Translations under genes and position numbers: made by a program | Shown here: positions 8,750 through 17,238 of the stretch, one piece after another | Layout: each line of letters opens with the position of its first letter | How positions within the stretch are numbered: the stretch's first letter is position 1 | Notes under the pieces: model-generated | The model's database searches: none | Seen by the model: only the letters and a program-made list of their open reading frames with translations | What the model was told of the DNA's origin: nothing | NCBI RefSeq assembly: GCF_003367905.1 | Contig: NZ_CP029462.1 | Coordinates: 496,001 to 560,000, forward strand | DNA length: 64,000 nucleotides | DNA from: Megasphaera stantonii | Lineage (GTDB): Bacteria; Bacillota; Negativicutes; Veillonellales; Megasphaeraceae | Reading direction: 5' to 3'

Positions 8750-9883
8750 TTACTTTGCGCTGCTTCCCGTGCGTCGGCGCGCAATCGATAACGCCAGCTT
8801 CGCAATGTCGTGAGCGGCTTGAGGCCGGCCCAGAGCCTTGCTGGCCTTGGCCATGGAAGCTAACGCTTCCGGATCTTCTTTTAAATGAAGGATTTCTTCC
8901 AGCAAATCCTTACCGGTCAGCATCTTGTCCAGGATCATCTTAGCCGCGCCGCACATGACCAGGGCCTGGGCGTTGTACCGCTGATGATCTTCCGCCGCGT
9001 AGGGATAGGGAATCAAAATCGAAGGAACGCCCCGCACCGTCAATTCAGCCAACCCGACAGCGCCGGCACGATATACGGCCAAATCAGCCGCCGCCAACGC
9101 TTCCGGCATCTGATGCAGGTACGGTATAATACGGCTTCCCTCGCCGTACCGCCCTTTGCCGTCGATGCCTTCGAGCTGCTTGACGACACGGTCGTACTCG
9201 TGGTCTCCCGTAATATGAAGAATCTGTATGTCCTTGACATCCTTAAAATACCGATGCACTTCAATCATGGCCGAGTTGATACTGCGCGCCCCGCGGCTGC
9301 CGCCGGCGACGAGGAGCGTAAATTTATGCGGGTCCAGCCCAAGCAGGCTGCGCCCTTCTTCCTTGCTTACCGTCAAAATATCCTTGCGGACAGGATTTCC
9401 CGTATACACGAGATTTTCTTTTTTCTTAAACCGGCCGGCCGCTTCCCTATATCCCAGGGCGACGCGGTTGGCAAACTTGCTCAAAATCAAATTGGTCACG
9501 CCGGGGATGACGTTTTGCTCCTGCACGAGCGTCGGAATACCGCTCAGGCTGGCCGCCAGCAGCACGGGGCCGCAGACGAATCCGCCCGTACCGATGACGA
9601 CTTCCGGCTTAAACCGATGAATAATGCGTTCGGCCTTAAATACGCTTCCCGCCGTCTTTCCCAGCGTCACTACGTTGCGGAAGGAAATGCGGCGTTCCAG
9701 TCCCCGTACGTCTATGGTCACAAAAGGCAGTCCTTCTTTAGGAATCAGCGTATTTTCCAACCCTATCTTCGAGCCTACGTAGAGAAACTCCGTCGGCTCG
9801 ATATCGGCAATAGCGCGGGCAATTGTTATTGCCGGATAGATATGGCCGCCTGTTCCGCCTCCTGAAATAATTACTCGACCCAT
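8750..9883 (-). CDS. murG: Lipid II synthase MurG (UDP-GlcNAc transferase)
   Basis: A GT28 glycosyltransferase that adds GlcNAc to lipid I on the inner face of the membrane, making lipid II. The glycine-rich loop GGGTGGH is at residues 8-14, with ALGYREAAGRF and GGSRGARSIN in the middle. The C-terminal donor-binding motif is AVYRAGAVGLAELTVRGVPSILIPYP. An upstream in-frame TTG at 9901 gives a longer reading frame, but the ATG at 9883 has an excellent AGGGGG seven bases upstream, so I use that start (377 residues). Confidence 0.95.
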   Translation of the reverse strand: MGRVIISGGGTGGHIYPAITIARAIADIEPTEFLYVGSKIGLENTLIPKEGLPFVTIDVRGLERRISFRNVVTLGKTAGSVFKAERIIHRFKPEVVIGTGGFVCGPVLLAASLSGIPTLVQEQNVIPGVTNLILSKFANRVALGYREAAGRFKKKENLVYTGNPVRKDILTVSKEEGRSLLGLDPHKFTLLVAGGSRGARSINSAMIEVHRYFKDVKDIQILHITGDHEYDRVVKQLEGIDGKGRYGEGSRIIPYLHQMPEALAAADLAVYRAGAVGLAELTVRGVPSILIPYPYAAEDHQRYNAQALVMCGAAKMILDKMLTGKDLLEEILHLKEDPEALASMAKASKALGRPQAAHDIAKLALSIARRRTGSSAK

Positions 9884-9919
9884 GTTTTTGCCCCCTACCA
9901 ATCAAAAATAAATATATGG

Positions 9920-11284
9920 CTATATCGCGTTGACGATTCCCTTGAAGACCCGTCCGCGCTGCTCAAAATTATCGTACATGTCAAAGCTCGAGCATGCCGG
10001 AGACAACAGTACGGCCTGCGGCGCTTTGGCAATCTTGCGGGCCATCATAATCGCCCGTTCCATGCTGTATCCGGCTCGGCGAATATCCTTGACGCCGGCC
10101 TTCTTCGCTTCCTGTTCAAACCGATCTGCCGCCGCGCCGATCAATATAAGCGTATCGACCTTTTCGGCGGCCAGCTTCATAAACTCGTCGAGAGGTGTCA
10201 TCTTATCGTAGCCGCCGGCAATCAAGACCAAGTGTCCCGAAAACGCTTCCAGCGCTTTGATAGACGCGTCGGTATTCGTTCCTTTTGAATCATTGTAATA
10301 GGTGACGCCGTGAATTGTGCGCACTTTTTCCAGACGGTGCTCTACGCCCCGGAACGATTTCAATACGCCAGAGATCACGTCGAGAGGCACGCCGGCGGCG
10401 TAAGCCAGCAGCGACGCAGCCAAACAATTTTGAATATTATGCTTGCCGAATAAATGAAGTTCGTCTTCCCGGCAAATGAGCGTATCCTGGCCGTCCATGC
10501 GGAGGATAAGCTGCCCGTCCTGATAAAACGCACCGACAGGCACTTCGCCCTGCGTGGAAAACCAGACGACGCGGCCCGTCATGTCCGGAGCCATGGCCCT
10601 GACCAGCGGGTCGTCGTAATTCAGCACAGCCGTATCGTCCCCATCCTGATTGCGGAAAATGCGCTTCTTCGCTTCGGCGTAGGCTTCCATCGTATGATGG
10701 CGGTCTAGGTGGTCCGGCGTAATATTCAGGACGACGGCCGCTTTAGCCTTCATCGTCTGCGTAAATTCCAGCTGGAAGCTGGACAATTCCGCTACGACGA
10801 CGGCTTCCTTCGGCAAATCTGCCGCCTGCTCGGAAAGGCCGATGCCGATATTGCCGCCGACGACAGTCTGACGGCCTGAGGCCTTCATGATTTCCCCCAG
10901 CAGGGTCGTCGTCGTCGTCTTCCCGTTCGTACCCGTCACGCCCAATATGTCGGCATCGGTTACGCGGCAGGCTGTTTCTACTTCACTCCAAACGGGCAAA
11001 CGGCGCGACAGCGCTTCTTTCATAATGGGAATTTCCGGAGAAATAACCGGCGACGGCACGACGATGTCCACGCCGTCCAGCAGCGAATTTTCCTGGCTGC
11101 CGAATACGAACTTGACGCCGGCACGCTGCAGCGCCGGCCACGGCTCTTCCGTGCAGTCGATGTCCTTTTTGTCATTGAGAATAACTGCGCCGCCGTGACG
11201 GGCCAAGGCCATCGATGCGGCCCGGCCGCTGATACCTGCGCCGATGACCAATATTTTTTTCCCGGAAAAATCCATTATGCTCAT
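9920..11284 (-). CDS. murD: UDP-N-acetylmuramoyl-L-alanine--D-glutamate ligase
   Basis: A 454-residue Mur ligase that adds D-Glu to UDP-MurNAc-L-Ala in the cytoplasm. It has a Rossmann-like start (ILVIGAGISGRA), the ATP loop GTNGKTTTT (118-126), LNITPDHLDRH in the central domain and NDSKGTNTDAS, a MurD signature in which the Lys is carbamylated or substrate-binding. The SPACSSFDMYDNFEQRG motif near the C-terminus is typical. It sits between mraY and murG. In many Firmicutes a ftsW/spoVE gene lies between murD and murG, but here the gap is only 36 bases. Confidence 0.97.
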   Translation of the reverse strand: MSIMDFSGKKILVIGAGISGRAASMALARHGGAVILNDKKDIDCTEEPWPALQRAGVKFVFGSQENSLLDGVDIVVPSPVISPEIPIMKEALSRRLPVWSEVETACRVTDADILGVTGTNGKTTTTTLLGEIMKASGRQTVVGGNIGIGLSEQAADLPKEAVVVAELSSFQLEFTQTMKAKAAVVLNITPDHLDRHHTMEAYAEAKKRIFRNQDGDDTAVLNYDDPLVRAMAPDMTGRVVWFSTQGEVPVGAFYQDGQLILRMDGQDTLICREDELHLFGKHNIQNCLAASLLAYAAGVPLDVISGVLKSFRGVEHRLEKVRTIHGVTYYNDSKGTNTDASIKALEAFSGHLVLIAGGYDKMTPLDEFMKLAAEKVDTLILIGAAADRFEQEAKKAGVKDIRRAGYSMERAIMMARKIAKAPQAVLLSPACSSFDMYDNFEQRGRVFKGIVNAI

Positions 11285-11323
11285 TTGCCAACACCTGCTT
11301 TGTTCAGATAATATGAATACCCT

Positions 11324-12289
11324 CTATTTGCACGATAAGACGACGATAATCGCCAATATCGCCATGAGGGCGGAAAAACTCCAAAAAACGGTAACTACCT
11401 TTACTTCGCTCCAGCCAGACAGTTCAAAATGATGATGAATAGGGCTCATTTTGAATACGCGCACGCCCCGCGTCTTAAAGGAAACAACCTGAATGATAAC
11501 CGATAAGGCTTCAATGACGTATAATCCGCCTGCCAGAATGAGAAGCAGCTCCGTCTTCGTCAAGATAGCCATCGCCGCCAGCGCCCCGCCCAAAGCCAGC
11601 GAACCTGTATCGCCCATAAACATCTTGGCCGGGTGCTGGTTATAAAACAGAAAGCCCAGGCAGGCGCCGGTCAAGGCCGCGCTGAACACGGCGAAATTGA
11701 CGTATCCCAGCGCTACGGCAATGACGACGTAGGCCACAGACGTAATCGCGCAGGAACCGGCCGCCAGGCCGTCCAAGCCGTCCGTCAGGTTGACGGCATT
11801 GCTGGCTCCGACGATCATGACAAACACAAAGATATAATAGAAGAATCCCAAATCGATCGTAATCGACGTGAAGGGAATCCAAAGAGTCGTAGGAAATTGA
11901 AGGAATTCCTTTAAAATGAAGCAAAATACGGCTGCCATAACGAACTGGCCGAGCAATTTCTGCTTGGCTGTCAGCCCCAGATTACGCCGTTTCACCGCTT
12001 TGATGCTGTCGTCGAGGAATCCGATGACGCCGTGTCCGAACGTCAGAAACAAAGCCAGGCCCTTGCGCAGATCCGACGGATTGAATACCAGACAGGAGAC
12101 AACCAAAGCGATCAGAATCAAGATGCCGCCCATCGTCGGCGTCCCGGCTTTATACTTATGGCTCTGCGGGCCTTCTTCCCGTTCAGATTGGCGGGCATGG
12201 AATTTCTTTAACTGCCCGATAACCGGCTTGCCCAGCACTAAGGCGATGACCAGGCTGACGGCGAATCCAAATATCAGCGTATTTAACAT
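11324..12289 (-). CDS. mraY: Phospho-N-acetylmuramoyl-pentapeptide-transferase
   Basis: A 321-residue polytopic membrane enzyme that transfers phospho-MurNAc-pentapeptide to undecaprenyl phosphate, forming lipid I. About ten hydrophobic segments are visible. Active-site motifs include FLDDSIKAVKRRNLGLTAKQKLLGQ (written here only by its ends, FLDDSIK and KLLGQ), NLTDGLDGLA, FMGDTGSLALGG and SPIHHHFE, all typical of MraY. The start ATG overlaps the murF stop, with AAGGAAG nine bases upstream. Length is slightly short but complete. Confidence 0.96.
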   Translation of the reverse strand: MLNTLIFGFAVSLVIALVLGKPVIGQLKKFHARQSEREEGPQSHKYKAGTPTMGGILILIALVVSCLVFNPSDLRKGLALFLTFGHGVIGFLDDSIKAVKRRNLGLTAKQKLLGQFVMAAVFCFILKEFLQFPTTLWIPFTSITIDLGFFYYIFVFVMIVGASNAVNLTDGLDGLAAGSCAITSVAYVVIAVALGYVNFAVFSAALTGACLGFLFYNQHPAKMFMGDTGSLALGGALAAMAILTKTELLLILAGGLYVIEALSVIIQVVSFKTRGVRVFKMSPIHHHFELSGWSEVKVVTVFWSFSALMAILAIIVVLSCK

Positions 12290-13665
12290 TCACATGACTT
12301 CCTTTCGAAATATGACAGTATTTTTTCCATGGCAAACCCGCGGGACCCTTTCAGCAGCACCGTATCACCCGGCTGCAGCAGTTCTTTCAGGCAGGCGGCG
12401 CATTCGTCATGCGTCGCGGCCGTGTAGACCTGCTTCATGCCGCCTTCTCTCGCCGCGCAGGCAATATATCCGGCCAGCTCGCCCATGGTAATGAGGACGT
12501 CAATACCCGACGAGGCGATCTCCCGGCCGATGGCTTCATGTTCTTCCCGGGCCCAATCGCCTAATTCCAGCATGCCGCCCAATACGGCAATTTTCCGGCC
12601 CGTCGTCAAGGCGCCCAGAGAACGGATAGCCGCGCGCATGGAAGCCGGATTGGCGTTATAGGCGTCGTTGATAAACGTATACGGCGCCAAGGAAATCAGC
12701 TCTTCCCGCATGGGCACGCCTTTATACGCCGCCAGGCCGCGCCGGATTTCTTCGGCCGAAAGGCCCGTCAAGCAGCCGACGGCAGCCGCAGCCAATCCGT
12801 TATAGGCGTGGTGGCGGCTGATTGCCGGAATCTGCGCCGCGAAGACATCGCTGCCGCAGTGGCAGGTGAAGGTTACGCCCTGCTCGCTTACGGCTATCTG
12901 CTCGGCCCAGATATCGTCGCCCGCCTCGGTGCCGTAGGTCAGCACGCTGCCGCGGCATAGGGCGGCCATCGGGGCTACGAAGGAATCGTCGGCATTCAAT
13001 ACGGCCGTGCCCTTTTCGTCAAGAGCCAAAACAAGCTCGCTCTTCGCCTTGGCGATGTTTTCCTGCGACCCCAGGAGTTCAATATGGCTCTTGCCGACGT
13101 TCGTCACGACGCCGATAGTCGGCTCGGCAATGGCCGCCAGCTCGGCAATCTGTCCCAAGCCGCGCATGCCCATTTCGACGACGCAGGCTTCGTGCCGTTC
13201 CGTCAGCTGCAGCAGCGTGCGCGGCAGGCCGATTTCGTTGTTGAAATTTTTTTCCGTCTGCAGCACGTCATATTTCTGCGACAGGACGGAGGCAATCATA
13301 TTTCGCGTCGACGTCTTGCCGACGGAGCCCGTTACGGCTACGACGGGAATGGAAAAACGGCGGCGATGGAAGCGGGCCAAAGCCTGATAGGCCTTCAGCG
13401 TATCGTCTGCGACGAAAACAGCAATGCCGTACTCTCTGTATTCGTCCCGCATTTCGGACACGATAACGCCGGCCGCGCCCTGCTGCACGGCTTTGCCGAC
13501 AAAATCATGACCGTCAAACCGCTCGCCCTTGAGGGCTACAAACAACGCGTCCCTGCCGATGACCCGCGTATCCGTTTCCACGCCGGAAAATAAAGTCTTT
13601 TCGCCGCTGACGGCGACAGACGCTCCCGTCGCCTCTTGTATTTCTGTCTTCGTAAAGGAAGCCAT
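12283..13665 (-). CDS. murF: UDP-N-acetylmuramoyl-tripeptide--D-alanyl-D-alanine ligase
   Basis: A 460-residue Mur ligase that adds the D-Ala-D-Ala dipeptide to UDP-MurNAc-tripeptide, completing the pentapeptide precursor. The ATP loop is GSVGKTSTRNM (from residue 113), with KNFNNEIGLP and VVEMGMRGLGQI in the central domain. FINDAYNANPASM is the MurF C-domain signature. It overlaps mraY by seven bases and follows murE by four, so these genes are tightly coupled. Confidence 0.96.
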   Translation of the reverse strand: MASFTKTEIQEATGASVAVSGEKTLFSGVETDTRVIGRDALFVALKGERFDGHDFVGKAVQQGAAGVIVSEMRDEYREYGIAVFVADDTLKAYQALARFHRRRFSIPVVAVTGSVGKTSTRNMIASVLSQKYDVLQTEKNFNNEIGLPRTLLQLTERHEACVVEMGMRGLGQIAELAAIAEPTIGVVTNVGKSHIELLGSQENIAKAKSELVLALDEKGTAVLNADDSFVAPMAALCRGSVLTYGTEAGDDIWAEQIAVSEQGVTFTCHCGSDVFAAQIPAISRHHAYNGLAAAAVGCLTGLSAEEIRRGLAAYKGVPMREELISLAPYTFINDAYNANPASMRAAIRSLGALTTGRKIAVLGGMLELGDWAREEHEAIGREIASSGIDVLITMGELAGYIACAAREGGMKQVYTAATHDECAACLKELLQPGDTVLLKGSRGFAMEKILSYFERKSCEC

Positions 13666-13669
13666 TTTC

Positions 13670-15166
13670 TTATCGCCCCTTTAACGCCAGCACGGCCTTG
13701 CGCGCTTCTTCGCGATCGTCGAAGTGAATCGTGCAGTCTTTTAAAATCTGATACGTTTCATGACCCTTGCCGGCAATAACGATGATGTCGCCGGTCTGCG
13801 CCAGTTCGACGGCTCTCTGGATAGCCGACCGGCGGTCGACGATGACTTCGTGATGCTGGCCCGGCTTGAGGCCCTGCTTTACGCCGGCTTCCACTTCAGC
13901 GACAATGGCGTCGGGGTCTTCCGAACGGGGATTGTCCGACGTGACGATGGGAATGTCGGCGTGTTCTGCCGCAATCTTGCCCATGATGGGGCGCTTCGTC
14001 CGGTCGCGGTCGCCGCCGCAGCCGAAGACGGCTAAAATACGGTTCGGATGCATGGCACGAGCTGTCGTCAAGGCCTTTTCCAGGCTGTCCGGCGTGTGGG
14101 AATAATCGACGACGATGGCAAAATCCTGACCGGCTTCGACGAGCTCGAAGCGGCCTGCTACGGAGTGGAAGGTCTGTATAGCACTGTCGATGATTTCCGT
14201 ATCGACGCCTTCGGCATGGGCCGCGCCGATAGCCGCCAGCGTATTATATACGTTGAACAAGCCGGTAATATTCATATTCAGATGGACGCTGCCGAAGGGC
14301 CCGGTCACGTCGAAGGACGATTTCTTCAGTTCAACGTTCAGATTCGACCCTCTCAAGTCGGCTTCTTTTTCTACGCCATAGGTCAGGACCTTGCACTGGC
14401 AGGCCTTGAGGATATCCTTGGACCACGGGTCGTCGATGTTGACGACAGCCGTCTTATTGTCCTTGACATGTTCGCGGAAAGACAAGCCCTTGAATAACTT
14501 GGCCTTAGCGGCTACGTAGTCTTCCATCGTCTTGTGAAAATCGAGGTGATCCTGCGTCAAATTCGTGAATACGGCCGTATCGAATTCAATGCCGGCTACG
14601 CGGTGCAGGGCCAGGGCATGGCTCGATACTTCCATGACGACGTGGGTCATGCCCTTTTCGTACATGAGCGCTAGGAAGCGCTGCAGCTCGACGACGTCAG
14701 GCGTCGTGTTGTGAATGGGCAGCTCTTCGTCGTCGATGAGGGCGTGAATCGTGCCGAGAACGCCGACATGATGGCCGGCAGCCCGCAGAATATGGGCGAT
14801 GATATGGGTCGTCGTCGTCTTGCCGTTCGTGCCGGTTACGCCGATCATGCGCATCTTGCGGCCGGGATAATCATAGAAATAGGGAACCATGTCTTCCAGC
14901 GCATGATGAATATCCGGCACCCGGATCTGCACGGTACCCTTAGGCAATTCCAAATGCTTCGTCGTCAAGACGGCAACGGCGCCTTTTTCCACAGCCTGGA
15001 CGGCAAAGGAAGCGCCGTCGACGTGAACGCCGGAAATGCATACGAATAAATTTCCCGGCTCGATTTCCCGAGAATCGGCGGCGATGCCCGTAATCGGCGT
15101 TTCTACGTTGCCTTCTACGTTGTATATGCCCTTAATTTGCTTGCAAAGTTCGCTTACTGTTTTCAT
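13670..15166 (-). CDS. murE: UDP-MurNAc-tripeptide synthetase, meso-DAP type
   Basis: A Mur ligase that adds the third stem residue. The ATP loop GTNGKTTTT is at 112-120, with TNLTQDHLDFH in the middle. The DNPR motif at 411-414 is the marker for meso-diaminopimelate as substrate. I chose the ATG at 15166 (MKTVSELCKQ, 498 residues). The frame is open for another 21 codons, but GAGGAGG and GAGG precede this ATG and the extension lacks family similarity. It lies behind a hairpin that separates it from ftsL. No ftsI/PBP gene stands between ftsL and murE, unlike the usual order. Confidence 0.96.
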   Translation of the reverse strand: MKTVSELCKQIKGIYNVEGNVETPITGIAADSREIEPGNLFVCISGVHVDGASFAVQAVEKGAVAVLTTKHLELPKGTVQIRVPDIHHALEDMVPYFYDYPGRKMRMIGVTGTNGKTTTTHIIAHILRAAGHHVGVLGTIHALIDDEELPIHNTTPDVVELQRFLALMYEKGMTHVVMEVSSHALALHRVAGIEFDTAVFTNLTQDHLDFHKTMEDYVAAKAKLFKGLSFREHVKDNKTAVVNIDDPWSKDILKACQCKVLTYGVEKEADLRGSNLNVELKKSSFDVTGPFGSVHLNMNITGLFNVYNTLAAIGAAHAEGVDTEIIDSAIQTFHSVAGRFELVEAGQDFAIVVDYSHTPDSLEKALTTARAMHPNRILAVFGCGGDRDRTKRPIMGKIAAEHADIPIVTSDNPRSEDPDAIVAEVEAGVKQGLKPGQHHEVIVDRRSAIQRAVELAQTGDIIVIAGKGHETYQILKDCTIHFDDREEARKAVLALKGR

Positions 15167-15230
15167 CCTCAAACATCCTCCTCGCAATCTGTATGTACGC
15201 ATACTCATTTCTATTAAAGCAAACAACAAT

Positions 15231-15253
15231 AGCAGCCTTGGGTAAAGGCTGCT
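15231..15253 (-). terminator. Terminator-like hairpin between ftsL and murE
   Basis: AGCAGCCTT and AAGGCTGCT form a perfect 9-bp stem around a 5-base loop. On the minus strand the stem is followed by a moderately T-rich tail (ATTGTTGTTTGCTTT). It starts 12 bases after the ftsL stop, inside an otherwise continuous cluster, and may act as an attenuator or terminator. A weak promoter candidate for murE (TTGTTT, 17 bases, TATGCG) overlaps the tail. Confidence 0.6.
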
Positions 15254-15265
15254 GATGTCATCATA

Positions 15266-15640
15266 TTATCGGCCTGTATGGGCTGCTTCCTTCTGGGAAT
15301 CGGACGACTGGCCGCCGTACAGCACATACGTCGGCGCAACCATGCCCAGCTGTTTCGTAGCGACCGTATATATCCGCTCAGGTGCTTCCAGCTTGGCAAT
15401 ATCGACGCGTAAGTTCTCATTTTCACGCTGCAGTGCCTGCACCTGTCTTTTTTCATTCATCAGCGCATAACCATAATCAGTTTTAGCCGCAGATAAGGCA
15501 ATATATGTCAGCAAAAAAAAGCAAATCAGCCCTACTACCGACAAGGTACGCAGGATAAGGCCCGAAAAATTCCTGTCGGCCGGAACCGCCTCCTGCCTCT
15601 GCTCTGCATACCGTATGTATCCTGCTTTTCTGGACAACAT
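15266..15640 (-). CDS. ftsL: FtsL/DivIC-type cell division protein
   Basis: A 124-residue bitopic protein with a basic N-terminus, one membrane segment at about 35-57 (LSVVGLICFFLLTYIALSA), and a periplasmic leucine-zipper-like coil at about 68-90 (EKRQVQALQRENENLRVDI). A short conserved tail, RIYTVATKQLGMVAP, follows and is typical of the FtsL/DivIC family. It would form a complex with FtsQ and an FtsB/DivIC partner to activate septal synthases. Identification rests mainly on topology and position between rsmH and murE. The sequence itself is poorly conserved across the family. Confidence 0.8.
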   Translation of the reverse strand: MLSRKAGYIRYAEQRQEAVPADRNFSGLILRTLSVVGLICFFLLTYIALSAAKTDYGYALMNEKRQVQALQRENENLRVDIAKLEAPERIYTVATKQLGMVAPTYVLYGGQSSDSQKEAAHTGR

Positions 15641-15687
15641 ATTATATCACATCCATTCGACGAATTACTACCAGTACCGTGTAAATA

Positions 15688-16620
15688 TTATTTTCGAATT
15701 CCGACACGCAACTTGGCGCTCCGGGCACGCGGATTCTGCTCCAGTTCTTCCGGAGACGGAGAAATAGCCTGCCGCTTCGCTTTCAGTATGGCCTTATGAT
15801 GGCATGTGCACACGGGAATATCGGGCGGGCAGATGCAGTCCGTAGCCAATAATTTCAGCGTTTGCTTTGTAATGCGGTCTTCTAGCGAATGAAAGGTGAT
15901 GACGCATATATGTCCCCCAGGCTTAAGCCGGTTGGCCGCGCTTTCCAGCGCATTGCGCAGAATGCCGAGTTCGTCGTTGACTTCGATGCGGATGGCCTGA
16001 AAGGTCCGCTTGGCCGGATGGGGGCCGTCCTTTCTGGCGCCGGCTGGAATAGCCTTTTTGATAATCGAGACGAGCTCGCCAGTCCGTTCAATGGCCTTTT
16101 CTTTGCGGGCGGCGACGATAAAGGAGGCAATGCGCTTGGCCCAGCGTTCTTCGCCGTACTCCTTGATAATGCGGTACAACTCGCCTTCGCTGTACGAATT
16201 GACTACGTCGTAGGCGCTTTTGCCGCGGCTGCGGTCCATGCGCATATCCAGCGGGCCGTCCTGCATGTAAGAAAAGCCCCGTTCCGGCGTGTCGAGCTGA
16301 TAACTGGATACGCCTAAATCAAACATGACTCCGTCGACGGCGTCGATTCCCAGCTCGTCGAGGACGTCGGACAGCTGGCAGAAATTGCGCTGCACCAGAA
16401 TATGACGGCAAGTCGTATCTTCCAGCCGCTTCGTCGCCGCGGCGATAGCATCGGCGTCCTGATCGAGCCCGATGAGCAGGCCGTCGTCGTTCAGCCGCTC
16501 CGCCAGCGCATGGGAATGGCCGCCGCCGCCGAGAGTACAGTCTACGTAAACCCCGCTGGGATTTCCTATAAGATTGTCAATCGTTTCCTCGCGGAGAACG
16601 CTAACATGATGAAACGCCAT
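15688..16620 (-). CDS. rsmH: 16S rRNA (cytosine(1402)-N(4))-methyltransferase
   Basis: A 310-residue SAM-dependent methyltransferase (formerly MraW) that N4-methylates C1402 in the ribosomal P site. The SAM loop is VDCTLGGGGHS near residue 26, followed by GLDQDADAIAAA, FDLGVSSYQLD and the signature HSLEDRITKQ. A Cys-rich insertion (CICPPDIPVCTCHH) near residue 262 is common in Firmicute members. It follows mraZ by eight bases, the usual arrangement at the head of the dcw cluster. Confidence 0.97.
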   Translation of the reverse strand: MAFHHVSVLREETIDNLIGNPSGVYVDCTLGGGGHSHALAERLNDDGLLIGLDQDADAIAAATKRLEDTTCRHILVQRNFCQLSDVLDELGIDAVDGVMFDLGVSSYQLDTPERGFSYMQDGPLDMRMDRSRGKSAYDVVNSYSEGELYRIIKEYGEERWAKRIASFIVAARKEKAIERTGELVSIIKKAIPAGARKDGPHPAKRTFQAIRIEVNDELGILRNALESAANRLKPGGHICVITFHSLEDRITKQTLKLLATDCICPPDIPVCTCHHKAILKAKRQAISPSPEELEQNPRARSAKLRVGIRK

Positions 16621-16628
16621 AATACCTC

Positions 16629-17069
16629 CTAAAACTCAATATCCAGAGATTCGTCCAGACTTTCGGCGATCTCTTCCATATCCGGCACGATCTTGGCCGC
16701 ATATTCTTCGTACGCCTCCTGGGCCCAGATTTCTATTTTATCGCCCGTCCCCAGTATGGTCACGTCCTTTTTCAACTGGGCGTACTCGCGCAGCGTCCCC
16801 GGAATCAGAATGCGTCCCTGCCGGTCAAATTCAACTTCAGCGGCACTGCCGAACAAAAAGCGCTTGAAAGCCCGGACATTTTCCTTCGAAGCCTTCAGCT
16901 TTTTCATGCCGTTGGCCAAATTGATCCACGCTTCCATCGTATACACGGAGAGACAACCTTCCAGTCCACGGGTGACTACGAAGGAAGATCCCAATTCGTC
17001 GCGGAATTTCGCAGGCAGGATCACGCGGCCCTTCGCATCGATCGTATGCGAATATTCTCCCATGAACAT
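16629..17069 (-). CDS. mraZ: Transcriptional regulator MraZ
   Basis: A 146-residue MraZ with two AbrB-like halves: GEYSHTIDAKGRVILPAKFRDELG near the start (only its ends given here: GEYSH, RDELG) and EVEFDRQGRILIPGTLREYA in the second half. Each half contains the DxxGR motif that contacts DNA. MraZ represses its own dcw promoter in bacteria where it has been studied. The operator is visible just upstream. The ATG at 17069 has GGAG 11 bases before it; ATG at 17063 is an alternative. Confidence 0.96.
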   Translation of the reverse strand: MFMGEYSHTIDAKGRVILPAKFRDELGSSFVVTRGLEGCLSVYTMEAWINLANGMKKLKASKENVRAFKRFLFGSAAEVEFDRQGRILIPGTLREYAQLKKDVTILGTGDKIEIWAQEAYEEYAAKIVPDMEEIAESLDESLDIEF

Positions 17070-17100
17070 CTTGTCGTCATCTCCTTCCCGTCGCTTTCAC

Positions 17101-17140
17101 TTTTCACCACATTTTACCACATTTCAACACCTCGTGACAA
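17101..17140 (-). promoter_or_regulatory. dcw promoter with MraZ operator repeats
   Basis: On the minus strand TTGTCA (17140-17135) and TAAAAT (17116-17111) are separated by 18 bases. Overlapping the spacer and -10 are direct repeats at exact 10-base spacing: GTGTTGAAAT, GTGGTAAAAT, GTGGTGAAAA and a weaker GTGAAAGCGA. This matches the known MraZ box design of repeated TGGG/GTGG-type units spaced by 10 bp, so autoregulation is expected. Confidence 0.8.
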
Positions 17141-17176
17141 CAAATATCAGCTCATTCGCGGGAACTATATATAAAA

Positions 17177-17203
17177 AATCACCATGCAGGCTGCATGGTG
17201 ATT
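17177..17203 (-). terminator. Terminator of gluQ
   Basis: AATCACCATGCA pairs perfectly with TGCATGGTGATT around a 3-base loop. On the minus strand it is followed by TTTTTTATATATA. It lies between gluQ and the mraZ promoter and insulates the dcw cluster from read-through. Confidence 0.88.
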
Positions 17204-17238
17204 AAAAAGAATAGGTACAGATTCATATTATATTGGGT

